64,000 nucleotides of DNA from CAZOWW01 sp964583765 (GTDB lineage: Bacteria; Actinomycetota; Actinomycetes; Actinomycetales; Kineosporiaceae), in NCBI GenBank assembly GCA_964583765.1, contig CAZOWW010000008.1, positions 17,981-81,980 on the forward strand, read 5' to 3'. The notes below the pieces were generated by a model. That model worked only from the letters and a program-made list of their open reading frames with translations, was not told the origin of the DNA and did not search any database. Below, piece by piece: positions 7,046 through 15,800 of this stretch (its first letter is position 1; each line of letters opens with the position of its first letter). Both the position numbers and the translations under genes were made by a program.

Positions 7046-9022
7046 GTGAACAAGGCTAGGTCCGCGGCATTCGCCGCGACACGGATGGCTCACCGCTTCC
7101 CCTGGCGCACGGGCGCCGGCGGAGCGGGAGCCGTGGCATTCGCCCAGGGCGTGGATGCCCTCGGCTGGCACGACCCCGCCATCTACCTCACGCCGGTCGG
7201 CCTGGGCGTCGTCGGCGGCTGCACCGTCTGGTGGTGGATGCGGCACGTCACGCGGCCGCACGACACGAAGGCAGTGATCCGCCGCCGGACGGAGCTGGAC
7301 CAGCGCTCTGGTGGCGTCGCCACTCGGCTGGACATCGCCGAGCACGCGTCCGGCCGGGCGTTGAAGACCAAGGCGACGGTGCTGCGCCCGTCCCTGCAGG
7401 CGCTGTCCCCGTGGGAGCGGTGGCGGCTGAGCCCGAAGCAGGTCGGCGTGGAGATCGCCCGGTTGGGCTGGGGCTGGTGGGGCGAGCGCATCTGGTCGTC
7501 CTGCGAAGAGGCGACCCTGCGCATCGGCGGCCCCCGCACCGGCAAGACCCTGTCGCTCGCCTGCCACGGGGTGGACGCCCCGGGCGCCCTCATCACCACC
7601 AGCACGCGGCTGGACCTCGCCGAGATGGTCCACCGGGCCCGGGCCGCGCGCGGCGCCGTCCACGTGTTCAACCCGGCCGGGCTGGGCGGACTCGCGTCCA
7701 CCGTCCACTGGCGGGTGCTCTCCGGCTGCCGTGACTTCGCCGTCGCGCAGCGCCGGGCGGCCGATCTGATCCCGGAGTCCCGCGGCGAAGCCGAGCGGTG
7801 GGACTCCCAGGCCCGGCGGATCCTCGCGCTCCTCCTGCACGCCGCCGAAGTGTCCGACCGTTCCATGCGGGACGTCGTCCGCTGGTCGGGCGACCCCAGC
7901 GTCGAGGCGCGGGACGAGGTCATCAACGCCCTGCTCTCCGTGGATGTCGGCGGCCGCGACCGTGCCCAGGTGGTGCGCGACTTCTGGCGCACCAACGACC
8001 GCACCCGCACGTCCATCACGACCACCATGGCCACGCCCCTGGCGTGGATGTCCGACGACCGCGCCCGGCTGCTGGGTGACGCGAGCCGGACCGACCCTCA
8101 GCTCGTCGACCTCACGACGCTCCTCGAGCGCGGCGAGACGCTGCACCTGATCGGGCACGAGGACCACACCGGTCTGTCGCCCCTGATCGCGGCACTGGTC
8201 GCCGAGATCGCCCACGCCGCCCGGAAGCTGGCCTCCAGCCGGCCCAGTGGCCGGCTGGACCCACCGCTCACGATGCTCCTGGACGAGGCCGCTCTGGTCT
8301 GCCCGGTTCCCATCGACCGGTGGACCGCCGACATGGGCGGCCGCGGCGTCACGCTCCACACGTCCGTTCAGTCGCTCTCCCAGCTGCGGCAGCGCTGGGG
8401 TGACGAAGGCGCCGGCACGATCCTCGCCAACGTCTCCGCGTTCATCGTCTTCGGCGGATCCCCCTCGTCCAGGGACCTCAAGGACATCTCACTCCTGACC
8501 GGTGAGCACCGGATGCGGGTGGTCGGCGTGGACGAGAAGCAACCCGACGCCCACCGGTGGGTGCCCGTGCTGTCACCCGCGCAGATCCGCGCCATGGAGA
8601 TCGGGCAGGTGCTGGTGATGCGCCGCGGGCTGCATGTGGTCGTCGGCTGGGCCCCCCAGATCACCAAGCGCCGAGGCTGGGAGTCCGTCTCGCTCCTCAA
8701 CACCTCCACCGCACCGACCGCCACCGCGGCCGCCACGCCGGGCTCCCCTGCGGAGGACCAGTCCGACCAGGTCATCGACCTGCGGGACGCCGATCACGCC
8801 AGTCTGCCGACCGCGGCCGAGCTGGAGGCCATGGTCGGCCGGAGGAACGCAGGTTGGTGGAGCGCTGGATGGGTCGCCCGGCTGATCGCACGGCCAGGCC
8901 AGGACGGGCGGCAGAGCACCACCAGCCAAGACGGCCAGACCGGTCGGGACGACGGAACCAGCAAGGACGGGCAGGACGCCACCACCGCCCACGACGGGCA
9001 AGACCGGCAGGACCGTCGGTGA
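7046..9022 (+). CDS. Type IV coupling protein (VirD4/TraG family)
   Basis: A 658-residue conjugative coupling ATPase. The N-terminal ~75 residues contain two hydrophobic helices (around AGAVAFAQGV and YLTPVGLGVVGGCTVWWW) that would anchor it in the membrane. The RecA-like motor has Walker A GGPRTGKT near residue 160 and Walker B LTMLLDEAALV near residue 410, followed by the VirD4-type segment GGRGVTLHTSVQSLSQL. The tail beyond ~560 is a hydrophilic Gln/Asp/Gly-rich linker. It would bring the relaxase-bound strand to the export pore. The GTG start follows leader copy 2. Its stop overlaps the start of the DUF4913 gene. No VirB4-type partner is present in the window. Confidence 0.88.
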   Translation: MNKARSAAFAATRMAHRFPWRTGAGGAGAVAFAQGVDALGWHDPAIYLTPVGLGVVGGCTVWWWMRHVTRPHDTKAVIRRRTELDQRSGGVATRLDIAEHASGRALKTKATVLRPSLQALSPWERWRLSPKQVGVEIARLGWGWWGERIWSSCEEATLRIGGPRTGKTLSLACHGVDAPGALITTSTRLDLAEMVHRARAARGAVHVFNPAGLGGLASTVHWRVLSGCRDFAVAQRRAADLIPESRGEAERWDSQARRILALLLHAAEVSDRSMRDVVRWSGDPSVEARDEVINALLSVDVGGRDRAQVVRDFWRTNDRTRTSITTTMATPLAWMSDDRARLLGDASRTDPQLVDLTTLLERGETLHLIGHEDHTGLSPLIAALVAEIAHAARKLASSRPSGRLDPPLTMLLDEAALVCPVPIDRWTADMGGRGVTLHTSVQSLSQLRQRWGDEGAGTILANVSAFIVFGGSPSSRDLKDISLLTGEHRMRVVGVDEKQPDAHRWVPVLSPAQIRAMEIGQVLVMRRGLHVVVGWAPQITKRRGWESVSLLNTSTAPTATAAATPGSPAEDQSDQVIDLRDADHASLPTAAELEAMVGRRNAGWWSAGWVARLIARPGQDGRQSTTSQDGQTGRDDGTSKDGQDATTAHDGQDRQDRR

Positions 9023-9672
9023 GGCAGTACACCCCGGAGCCGGACGCTCTGGCCGCTGCCCTCGCCTCCCGGGTCGACGCCCTGGAGCGCGTCGCCCACG
9101 GCCTCCAGGACGACGTCGCCGCCCTGGGCCGGGGAGTCGCCGAGCTGACGGCACAGATCCGGCACCTAACCCTGGCCGGCAGCGGGACCCGTGGCCCGGG
9201 CTCCGCTGCCGGCCGGGGCCCGGCCGAGGAGACCGACGAGGCCGCGGCCACGACACAGCGGGACTGGTTGTGCGTGACCGACCCTGCCCTCGCGCGGCAG
9301 TGGCTCACCGAGCTCGCGGAGTGGATCGACGCCGTCGGCATCCGGCACGGCCTCGCCATGCCGGTGCCGTGCTGGGTGCTGCACGCCGACGTCGTCGCCG
9401 AGCTCCTGGCCTTGGCCACCGAACGCACCGCCGTCTACGCCGGCGACCGACCCACTGCCGTGTGCGAGTGGCACGCCCGCTGGCTCCCCGGAGCCGTCGA
9501 GCGCGTCACCGCAGCCCTCGCCGCGTGCGTGGCCGACCGCGGACACCGCGCCGCCGGCCGCCTCTACTCGACCCGCGACGTGGACCTGTCCCCGGCCACG
9601 GTCGCGAACTGGTGGACCACCGACCGGGCCGTCCCGCCCCCGGTCGCGTTCGCCCTCACACCCCTCGATTGA
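9019..9672 (+). CDS. DUF4913 family protein
   Basis: A 217-residue protein. Residues 5-55 are a predicted coiled coil (LASRVDALERVAHGLQDDVA), followed by a flexible Gly/Pro segment and then a DUF4913-like domain from about residue 80: WLTELAEWIDAVG, then CWVLHADVVAELLAL and WHARWLPGAVERV. DUF4913 proteins accompany coupling proteins in actinobacterial mobile elements and have no known activity. The GTG at 9019 overlaps the coupling-protein stop codon, implying translational coupling and perhaps stoichiometric assembly with it. Confidence 0.78.
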   Translation: MRQYTPEPDALAAALASRVDALERVAHGLQDDVAALGRGVAELTAQIRHLTLAGSGTRGPGSAAGRGPAEETDEAAATTQRDWLCVTDPALARQWLTELAEWIDAVGIRHGLAMPVPCWVLHADVVAELLALATERTAVYAGDRPTAVCEWHARWLPGAVERVTAALAACVADRGHRAAGRLYSTRDVDLSPATVANWWTTDRAVPPPVAFALTPLD

Positions 9673-9744
9673 CCCACCCGCGCCGCCATCCCTCCGCCGG
9701 ACGACGCCCTCCCACTCGCCTCACCCCTGAACGGGAGCACCACC

Positions 9745-10938
9745 ATGCCCACGCCAGAGAACCGCCATCACCCTCATCCCACGCCCGCCCACCGCAGCGC
9801 CGCAACGCCCGCCGGGTCAGGGTCAACGGAGCCCGCCGGCTCCCACCCGACCGAGGCCCTCGCCCCGGTCACGGCCGTCGCCCCGGCACCACAGCCCCAG
9901 AGGGTGCTTCCGCCCACGGTGATCCTGTCCGCCTACGAGGAAGCCTCCCGCAAGGCGATCGCCCTGTCGTACGCCGAGCGCAGGTGGCACGTTCTGCCGT
10001 TGGAGCCGGGTACCAAGCGTCCGGCGTGGCCGAATCACCAGGAGGGTTCCTGCTGGGGCAGGGACCCGGTGTGCCGGAAGGCCGGGGGCCACGTGGGCTG
10101 GGAGGCCCGTGCGCTGACCAAGCCGATGGAGATCATTGAGGCCTGGACGACGCCGCTGGACGTCGGGGTCGGGATCGCGTGCGGCCCCTCGGGCCTGGTG
10201 GTCATCGACTGCGACATGCCCAAGGGCGATGCCTGGCCGGATGCCTGGCGTATCCCGGGCATCACATGCGGGGCGGATGTCCTGGCCTACGTCGCCGAGT
10301 CCCTGGGCGAGGTCGTGCCCGCCACCTACACCGTGGCCACCCCCTCCGGGGGCCGGCACCTGTACTTCCGGCACCCCGCCGGGCCAGCGATCCGCAACAC
10401 GATCGGCACCGCGCGCGGGCCGCTGGGGTGGCTCGTGGACGTGCGCGCTCACGGCGGTCAGGTCGTCGCGCCCCCGACCAGGAGTGCTGTCGGGGCGTAC
10501 ACGGTCCTGGACCGGCGGGACCCTGTCCCGTTGCCGGAGTGGATCGCCGAGCGCCTCCGGCCCAAGGCCATCCCGACTGCCGCCGGCCCTCGCCAGGCTG
10601 ACGGCCCCCACGCCCAGCCCCGCCCCGACACCGGGGACCCGTGGGCTCCGTCCCGGCGCCGCCGCTACCTGGACGCGGCGATCGACGCCGAGTCTGCCCG
10701 CGTGCGGGAGGCGGTCAAGGGCCAGCGCAACCACACGCTGTTCAAGGCCGCTGCGGCCCTGGGCGAGTTGGTCGCCGGCGGGGAACTCGACCCGGACTAC
10801 GTGCGCGACGTCCTGCTGGACGCCTCCGCCGCACACCTCCTGGACCCCGGCTACCCCCGGTTCCAGGCCGGTCAGACCATCACCTCCGGACTGCGCCACG
10901 GCGCCAACCGGCCTCGCCGCTACCAGGGGCCGGCGTGA
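9745..10938 (+). CDS. Bifunctional DNA primase/polymerase (Prim-Pol)
   Basis: A 397-residue archaeo-eukaryotic-type Prim-Pol. After a disordered Pro/His-rich N-terminus (~60 residues) the catalytic domain shows the acidic motif VVIDCDMPKGDAW, the SGGRHLYFRHP motif and RAHGGQVVAPPT, matching the DxD, sxH and G-x-V-V-A-P-P motifs of the family. A small helical C-terminal domain (about residues 310-395) follows. No helicase domain is fused, unlike many replication Prim-Pols. In this element it probably primes or copies the transferred strand. GGGAGCACCACC precedes the ATG, and the stop overlaps the next gene's GTG. Confidence 0.87.
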   Translation: MPTPENRHHPHPTPAHRSAATPAGSGSTEPAGSHPTEALAPVTAVAPAPQPQRVLPPTVILSAYEEASRKAIALSYAERRWHVLPLEPGTKRPAWPNHQEGSCWGRDPVCRKAGGHVGWEARALTKPMEIIEAWTTPLDVGVGIACGPSGLVVIDCDMPKGDAWPDAWRIPGITCGADVLAYVAESLGEVVPATYTVATPSGGRHLYFRHPAGPAIRNTIGTARGPLGWLVDVRAHGGQVVAPPTRSAVGAYTVLDRRDPVPLPEWIAERLRPKAIPTAAGPRQADGPHAQPRPDTGDPWAPSRRRRYLDAAIDAESARVREAVKGQRNHTLFKAAAALGELVAGGELDPDYVRDVLLDASAAHLLDPGYPRFQAGQTITSGLRHGANRPRRYQGPA

Positions 10939-12575
10939 GCGCCCAGTTCGCGCAGGTCGCGGCGCTACCGCCGTGGGCCTGGCTCACCGCTGCTGTCCTG
11001 GCCGCCGGCCTCCTCACAGGCCTGGGGTATGTCCTCGGCCGGCGCGGCCGGCGCGTCCTGACCACCCCCGGGACGACGACCGCCGTCCAGGGTCGTTGGG
11101 TCGAGACCCTGCTGACCCTCGCCGCGGCCGGGATCGCCACGGCGGTCGCGATCTCCGGCATGTGGCGGGTGTTCGGGGACGTCCTCGGCTTCACCGGACC
11201 CGGCCGGATCGCCCTGGCCGGCTTCCTGGAGATCGCCCTCATGGTCTCGGCGATCCGTGCCCGTCGGGCCCTCCGCGAGCACGGATCTGTGGGGGTGGAC
11301 GGCGCCGCGGTGTGGGTGATGGCCGCCCTGTCCGCCGTCCTGGCGGCAGCCGACGCCGAGGGGCTCGCGCGTGCCGTGCGCTTCGCGGCACCCCTGGTCG
11401 CCGCGTGGCTGTGGGAGCGCGGCCTGGCAGCTGAGCGCCGGGCGGCCGCCGGCCCCCGAGCCCGGATTGCGTGGCGCTGGACCAGCGCGCGGCTGGCCGT
11501 GCGGTTGGGCCTGGCCGACCCGGCAGCACGAGCCGTCGATGACGTCGACCGGGCGCGACGCCTGGCCCGATTGACGAGGGCCCGGATCCGCCTGGCCGTG
11601 CTGGAGACCTCACGGCTCCCCCGCCCGCTCGCCGTCCTCACCGGTCAGCCCCTGCGGATCGGCTACGCGACCTGGCGCCTGCAGCGGCACGCCCTGGCGG
11701 CCGTGGAGCACCTCCACCTCGGACTCGACCCAACCGTCGCCGTCACGATCCGGACCACCGTCGCCGCGGTGACCGGCCTCCGCGATGCCACAGCGCCCGA
11801 AGCCCTTGCCGCCGCCTCACCCTGGGCACGTCCCGCGCTCCCGGAAGCCGGTCCCGGTGTCCACCTCACTGGGCACGGGCGCCCCGCGGGGCACGCCCCG
11901 TCCGGGCACCCCGCGGGGCACGCCCCGTCCGGGCACACTCCCGCCCCGCCGATCGGGCACGAGCACAGCGAGCACGAGCACGCCGTGCCCAGCGCACCCG
12001 GGGACACCGGGCACAGTGCTCTGCTCAACGGGCACGCGCGCACCGCCGCAAGCACGGGGCACGAGCAGGCGCCCTCAAGCACGGGGCACGGGCACGCTTC
12101 CGCGAGCCCCCGTTGCGCCTCTCCGGTTCCTGCCCCGGACGCCGGAGACGCCACCGGGCACAGCACGAGCACGAGCGCCCATCCGAACGGCCACCCCGCG
12201 AGCACGCCCGTGCCGACAATCCCGGACACACCCTGGATCTCCGGTCTCCTGCCCTTCGACGAGGCGGACCGCAACGGCACGTTGCCGGGTCGCGGCACCG
12301 CACCCGTCGACGACCGGACGCCCGTCGACGAGCCGGGCCTGTCCCGGCCGTCCGACGACGACCACGAGCTCGCCGCGGCGATCGTCGCCGGCGGCTCGCT
12401 GCCCTCGGTCCGAGCGATCAAGGCCGCCTACCGCGTCGGCAATGCCCGCGCAGCCCGCCTCCGCCTCCTCGCCCAGGAGCAGCTCAGTCCGAGCGCCCCC
12501 GCCGCGCGTCCGTCTTCCACGGCCGCCCCGGCGCTGGCGACGTCCTCGCCCACAGCGGTCGAGAGCGCCCACTGA
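10935..12575 (+). CDS. DUF2637 membrane protein with His-rich linker and C-terminal helix-turn-helix
   Basis: A 546-residue protein. Residues 1-160 hold several transmembrane helices (LPPWAWLTAAVLAAGLLTGL, LLTLAAAGIATAVAISGMW and others) of the DUF2637/spread-protein type. A basic cytoplasmic domain follows. Residues about 310-420 form a linker with many Gly-His steps (PAGHAPSGHPAGHAPSGH, IGHEHSEHEHA, STGHEQ, STGHGH). Near residue 495, LPSVRAIKAAYRVGNARAAR resembles the small DNA-binding module of FtsK-gamma-like and element-encoded proteins. A membrane protein that contacts element DNA during transfer or spread is inferred. The GTG start is coupled to the Prim-Pol stop. Confidence 0.75.
   Translation: MSAQFAQVAALPPWAWLTAAVLAAGLLTGLGYVLGRRGRRVLTTPGTTTAVQGRWVETLLTLAAAGIATAVAISGMWRVFGDVLGFTGPGRIALAGFLEIALMVSAIRARRALREHGSVGVDGAAVWVMAALSAVLAAADAEGLARAVRFAAPLVAAWLWERGLAAERRAAAGPRARIAWRWTSARLAVRLGLADPAARAVDDVDRARRLARLTRARIRLAVLETSRLPRPLAVLTGQPLRIGYATWRLQRHALAAVEHLHLGLDPTVAVTIRTTVAAVTGLRDATAPEALAAASPWARPALPEAGPGVHLTGHGRPAGHAPSGHPAGHAPSGHTPAPPIGHEHSEHEHAVPSAPGDTGHSALLNGHARTAASTGHEQAPSSTGHGHASASPRCASPVPAPDAGDATGHSTSTSAHPNGHPASTPVPTIPDTPWISGLLPFDEADRNGTLPGRGTAPVDDRTPVDEPGLSRPSDDDHELAAAIVAGGSLPSVRAIKAAYRVGNARAARLRLLAQEQLSPSAPAARPSSTAAPALATSSPTAVESAH
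11882..11935. repeat. Two perfect 27-bp direct repeats inside the His-rich linker
   Basis: Units 11882-11908 and 11909-11935 are identical; each starts CCCCGCGGGGCACGCC. They are in frame (27 bp) and encode nine residues each with two Gly-His steps. Shorter GGGCAC steps continue to about 12150. This is recent coding-repeat expansion in the DUF2637 gene. Confidence 0.9.
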
Positions 12576-12849
12576 TCCGCACGGCAGAGCACCGACCCAC
12601 GACAGATCACAGACGAGCAGACGAGGACCCGAACCGGAAGACCACGCCACACCAGGCCCATTCCCCACGACCGCAGCAGAAGCACCGGACCGACGAGCAG
12701 CACCCCACGCAGGAATCCCCCGGAATGACAGTCAAGGCCACACACCCATGCATCACCGATCGAGTAGGTCAGTTCAAGATCAACAAGCCTGATTCGGCAA
12801 CACGTTTCCGCGGGATTCGTCCCGCAATTCCCGGCAAGGAGCAGCATTC
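12576..12849. promoter_or_regulatory. Relaxase upstream region with UUCG-type hairpin; oriT candidate
   Basis: This 274-bp gap precedes the relaxase gene. At 12810-12825, GCGGGA-TTCG-TCCCGC would form a six-pair stem with a UUCG tetraloop, 10 nt before the AAGGAG of the relaxase start. A lower-GC patch covers 12720-12805. MobF elements often carry oriT next to the relaxase gene, so the nic site may be here, but no known nic consensus is recognised. Confidence 0.45.
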
Positions 12850-15800
12850 GTGATCACGATCGTCCCCGCGACGTCGGCGGAGTACTACACCGGTGGCGGC
12901 GGCATGGCTGCCGGCACCGAGAGCTACTACCTCGACGCCGTGACCGACGGCGAACCACCCGGCCGGTGGTCAGGCTCCGGCGCAGACGACCTCGGCCTGG
13001 TCGGCGAGGTCGACGCCGCCGACATGCAGGAGGTCTACGGCGAGTTCGTCAACCCCCTCACCGGCGCCCGGATCGGCAACCCTCCCCGCGCCTATCGCAC
13101 CGTGGCCGAACGTCTCGCCGAGGCCCTGGAGGCCGAGCCGAACGCCCTGCCCGAGCGGGTGGAGGAGCTCCGCCGGGAGTTCGAGGCGAGCGACCGCTCG
13201 ACCGTGCTCGGACTGGACGCCACGTTCTCTGTGCCCAAGTCAGTGACGGTCGCCCACGTCGCGGCACACCGGGCCGAGATCGCGGCACACCGTGCCGGGG
13301 ACCTGGAGCGCGCCGCCGAGTTCCGCCGGATCCGGAGCACGATCGAGGACGCGATCCACGCCGGGAACGCTGCCGCGCTTCAGTACGCCGCCGCCATCAC
13401 GACCAGCCGCGCCGGACGGCACGGCGGGCACGGCACGTCCGGGTACTGGGTGAACGCCCCCGGACTCGTGACCGCGTCGTTCTTCCAGCACACCTCCCGC
13501 AACGGAGACCCCCAACTCCACGTACACAACGTGATCCTCAACCGTGCCTACTGCACGGACGGCAAGGCACGGGCGATCGACGCCCGCGACCTCATGGCCC
13601 ACCGGCACGCCCTCGGCGCGGTCGCCGACCGAGTGCTGGAGGAGCGGCTCGCGGCCGCCGGCTTCGACTTCGAGCTCCGCCCGGACGGCGTGGCCCGGGA
13701 GATGCCGATCGTCCCGGAGCAGATCACCGACCTGTTCTCCTCCCGCCGCCGTCAGGTCACCGGGCAGCTCAGCGAGGCGGTCGAGCTCGCCCAGGACAAG
13801 CTGGGCCGCGAGCTGACGGACCTCGAGCTCTACCGGCTCCGCCAGCGCCTGACGCTGGCCACGCGTAGGGCCAAGGACCACAGCCACGTCGAGACCACTG
13901 AGGAGATGGTCGACCGCTGGGCCGCGGAGACCGTGGCCGAGGTGGGCACCGCCCTGGAGAGCGTCGCCGGCGCCATCCAGGAGCACCTCGCCGAGGCGCC
14001 CGGCCGCCGCACGCCGGCGACCTGGTCGCCCGACGCCGTCATCGCCGAGGCCGTCGCCGCCTGCGGGGAACAGCGAGCCGCCTGGACCCGGGCCGACCTC
14101 ATGCTGGAGCTCCACCGGCGTCTGCCGACGCTCGGCCTGGCCGACGACGCCGACATCGTCCACGTCCTGGACCAACTCGCTGAGCGGGCCCTGACCGGTG
14201 ACCTCGCCCAGCAGGTCTCCGGGCACGCTCTGCCGGCACTCGGCCGGACACGAGGCACCACCGCCACAGGCGCCGGCGATGCTGACGGCGACGGGCCGGG
14301 GCAAGGGAACGGCGAGGAGCCGGGCGCCGCGAGCACCTCGCCCGGGGACTGGGTAGCCAGGGCCCTGGAGGCCAACCCCTTCTGCAGCCCGTCCGAGATC
14401 CGCTACGCCTCCGTCGGCACGTTGACCGCCGAGACGGCGCTGCGCCAGGCCGCCCTGGTCCGGGGACGTCACCGCGTCGATGCCGACGAGCTGGGCGAGT
14501 GGCTCGACGCCCGGTGCCCGACGATCGGCGCCGACCAACGGGCCGCGGTCACCGGCATTGCAACCTCCGACGCAGCGCTGACCGTGCTGGTCGGCCCGGC
14601 CGGCACCGGCAAGTCCTTCACCGCCGGTGCCCTGGCCGGCGCGTGGTCGGACCTGGCCGGCGGCCGCGTTGTCGGCCTGGCGGTCAGCCAGGCCGCAACC
14701 CTGGTGCTGCGCGCGGATGGCATCGAGACGTCGCGCAACGTCGCCCAGTGGCTGGGCACCCAGGAGCGGCTCACTCAGGGCACGGCCCATGACGCCGACC
14801 GCGAGTGGCTGCTCGGGTCGCGGGACATCGTGCTGGTGGACGAGGCATCCATGGTCACCACACGCGACCTGGAGACGATCCGCGCCCACGTGGAGGCGGC
14901 CGGCGCCCGCCTGGTCCTGACCGGCGACCCGCACCAGCTCGGCGCGATCGAGGCCGGCGGCGTCCTCGGGCTCCTCGACGGGCACGCCGAGACCTACACC
15001 CTCGCCGACGTCCGCCGGTTCCACGAACCCTGGGAACGCCAGGCCTCGCTCGACCTGCGCGCCGGCAACCCCGAAGCCCTGGCCACGTACGACGCCCACG
15101 GCCGGCTCCTGTCCTACGACTCCCCCGAGGCCGCCCTCGACGCCGCGGCCCAGGCAGCCGTCGCCGACCGCCTCTCCGGCCGGTCAGTCGTCGTGGTCAC
15201 CGGCACCAACGAGCAGGCAGCGACCGTCTCGGCGAACATCCGAGCGCAGTTGGTCGCCCTCGGCCTGGTCGAGGAGACGGGAATCCTGCTGGAACGAGAT
15301 CAGGTCACCGCCGGGATCGGCGACCTGATCGCGGCCCGGCGCAACGACTACCGGATCGGGGTCACCAACCGCCTCCAGTACGTGATCCGTTCGATTGAGG
15401 ACGACGGAGCCCTGCTCGTCGAGCAGGTCGCCGACCCCCACGACCCCGGCGGCAGCAGGACCCCCGGGGCGCCCGTCCGGCTCCCCGCGCCCTACGTCCT
15501 GGAGGACGTCCAGCTCGGCTACGCCAGCACCGTCCACGCCGCCCAGGGGCTGACCGTCGACGCCGGGCACCTGGTCACCGACGGGGACGTCGACGACAAG
15601 GCCCTCTACGTCGCCCTTACCCGGGGCGGGGTACGCAACACCGCCCACGTCATCACCGCGACCGACTCCGGCGACCCGCTCACCGCGACCCGTGAGGGCA
15701 GCACCGGGGCGACCGTCCTGGGCAGCTCGTCACAGCGTCCCTCCGCCCAAGCCGTACTGCGCGCCTGCCTGGACCGCGAGGACACGGCCCAGGCAGCGAC

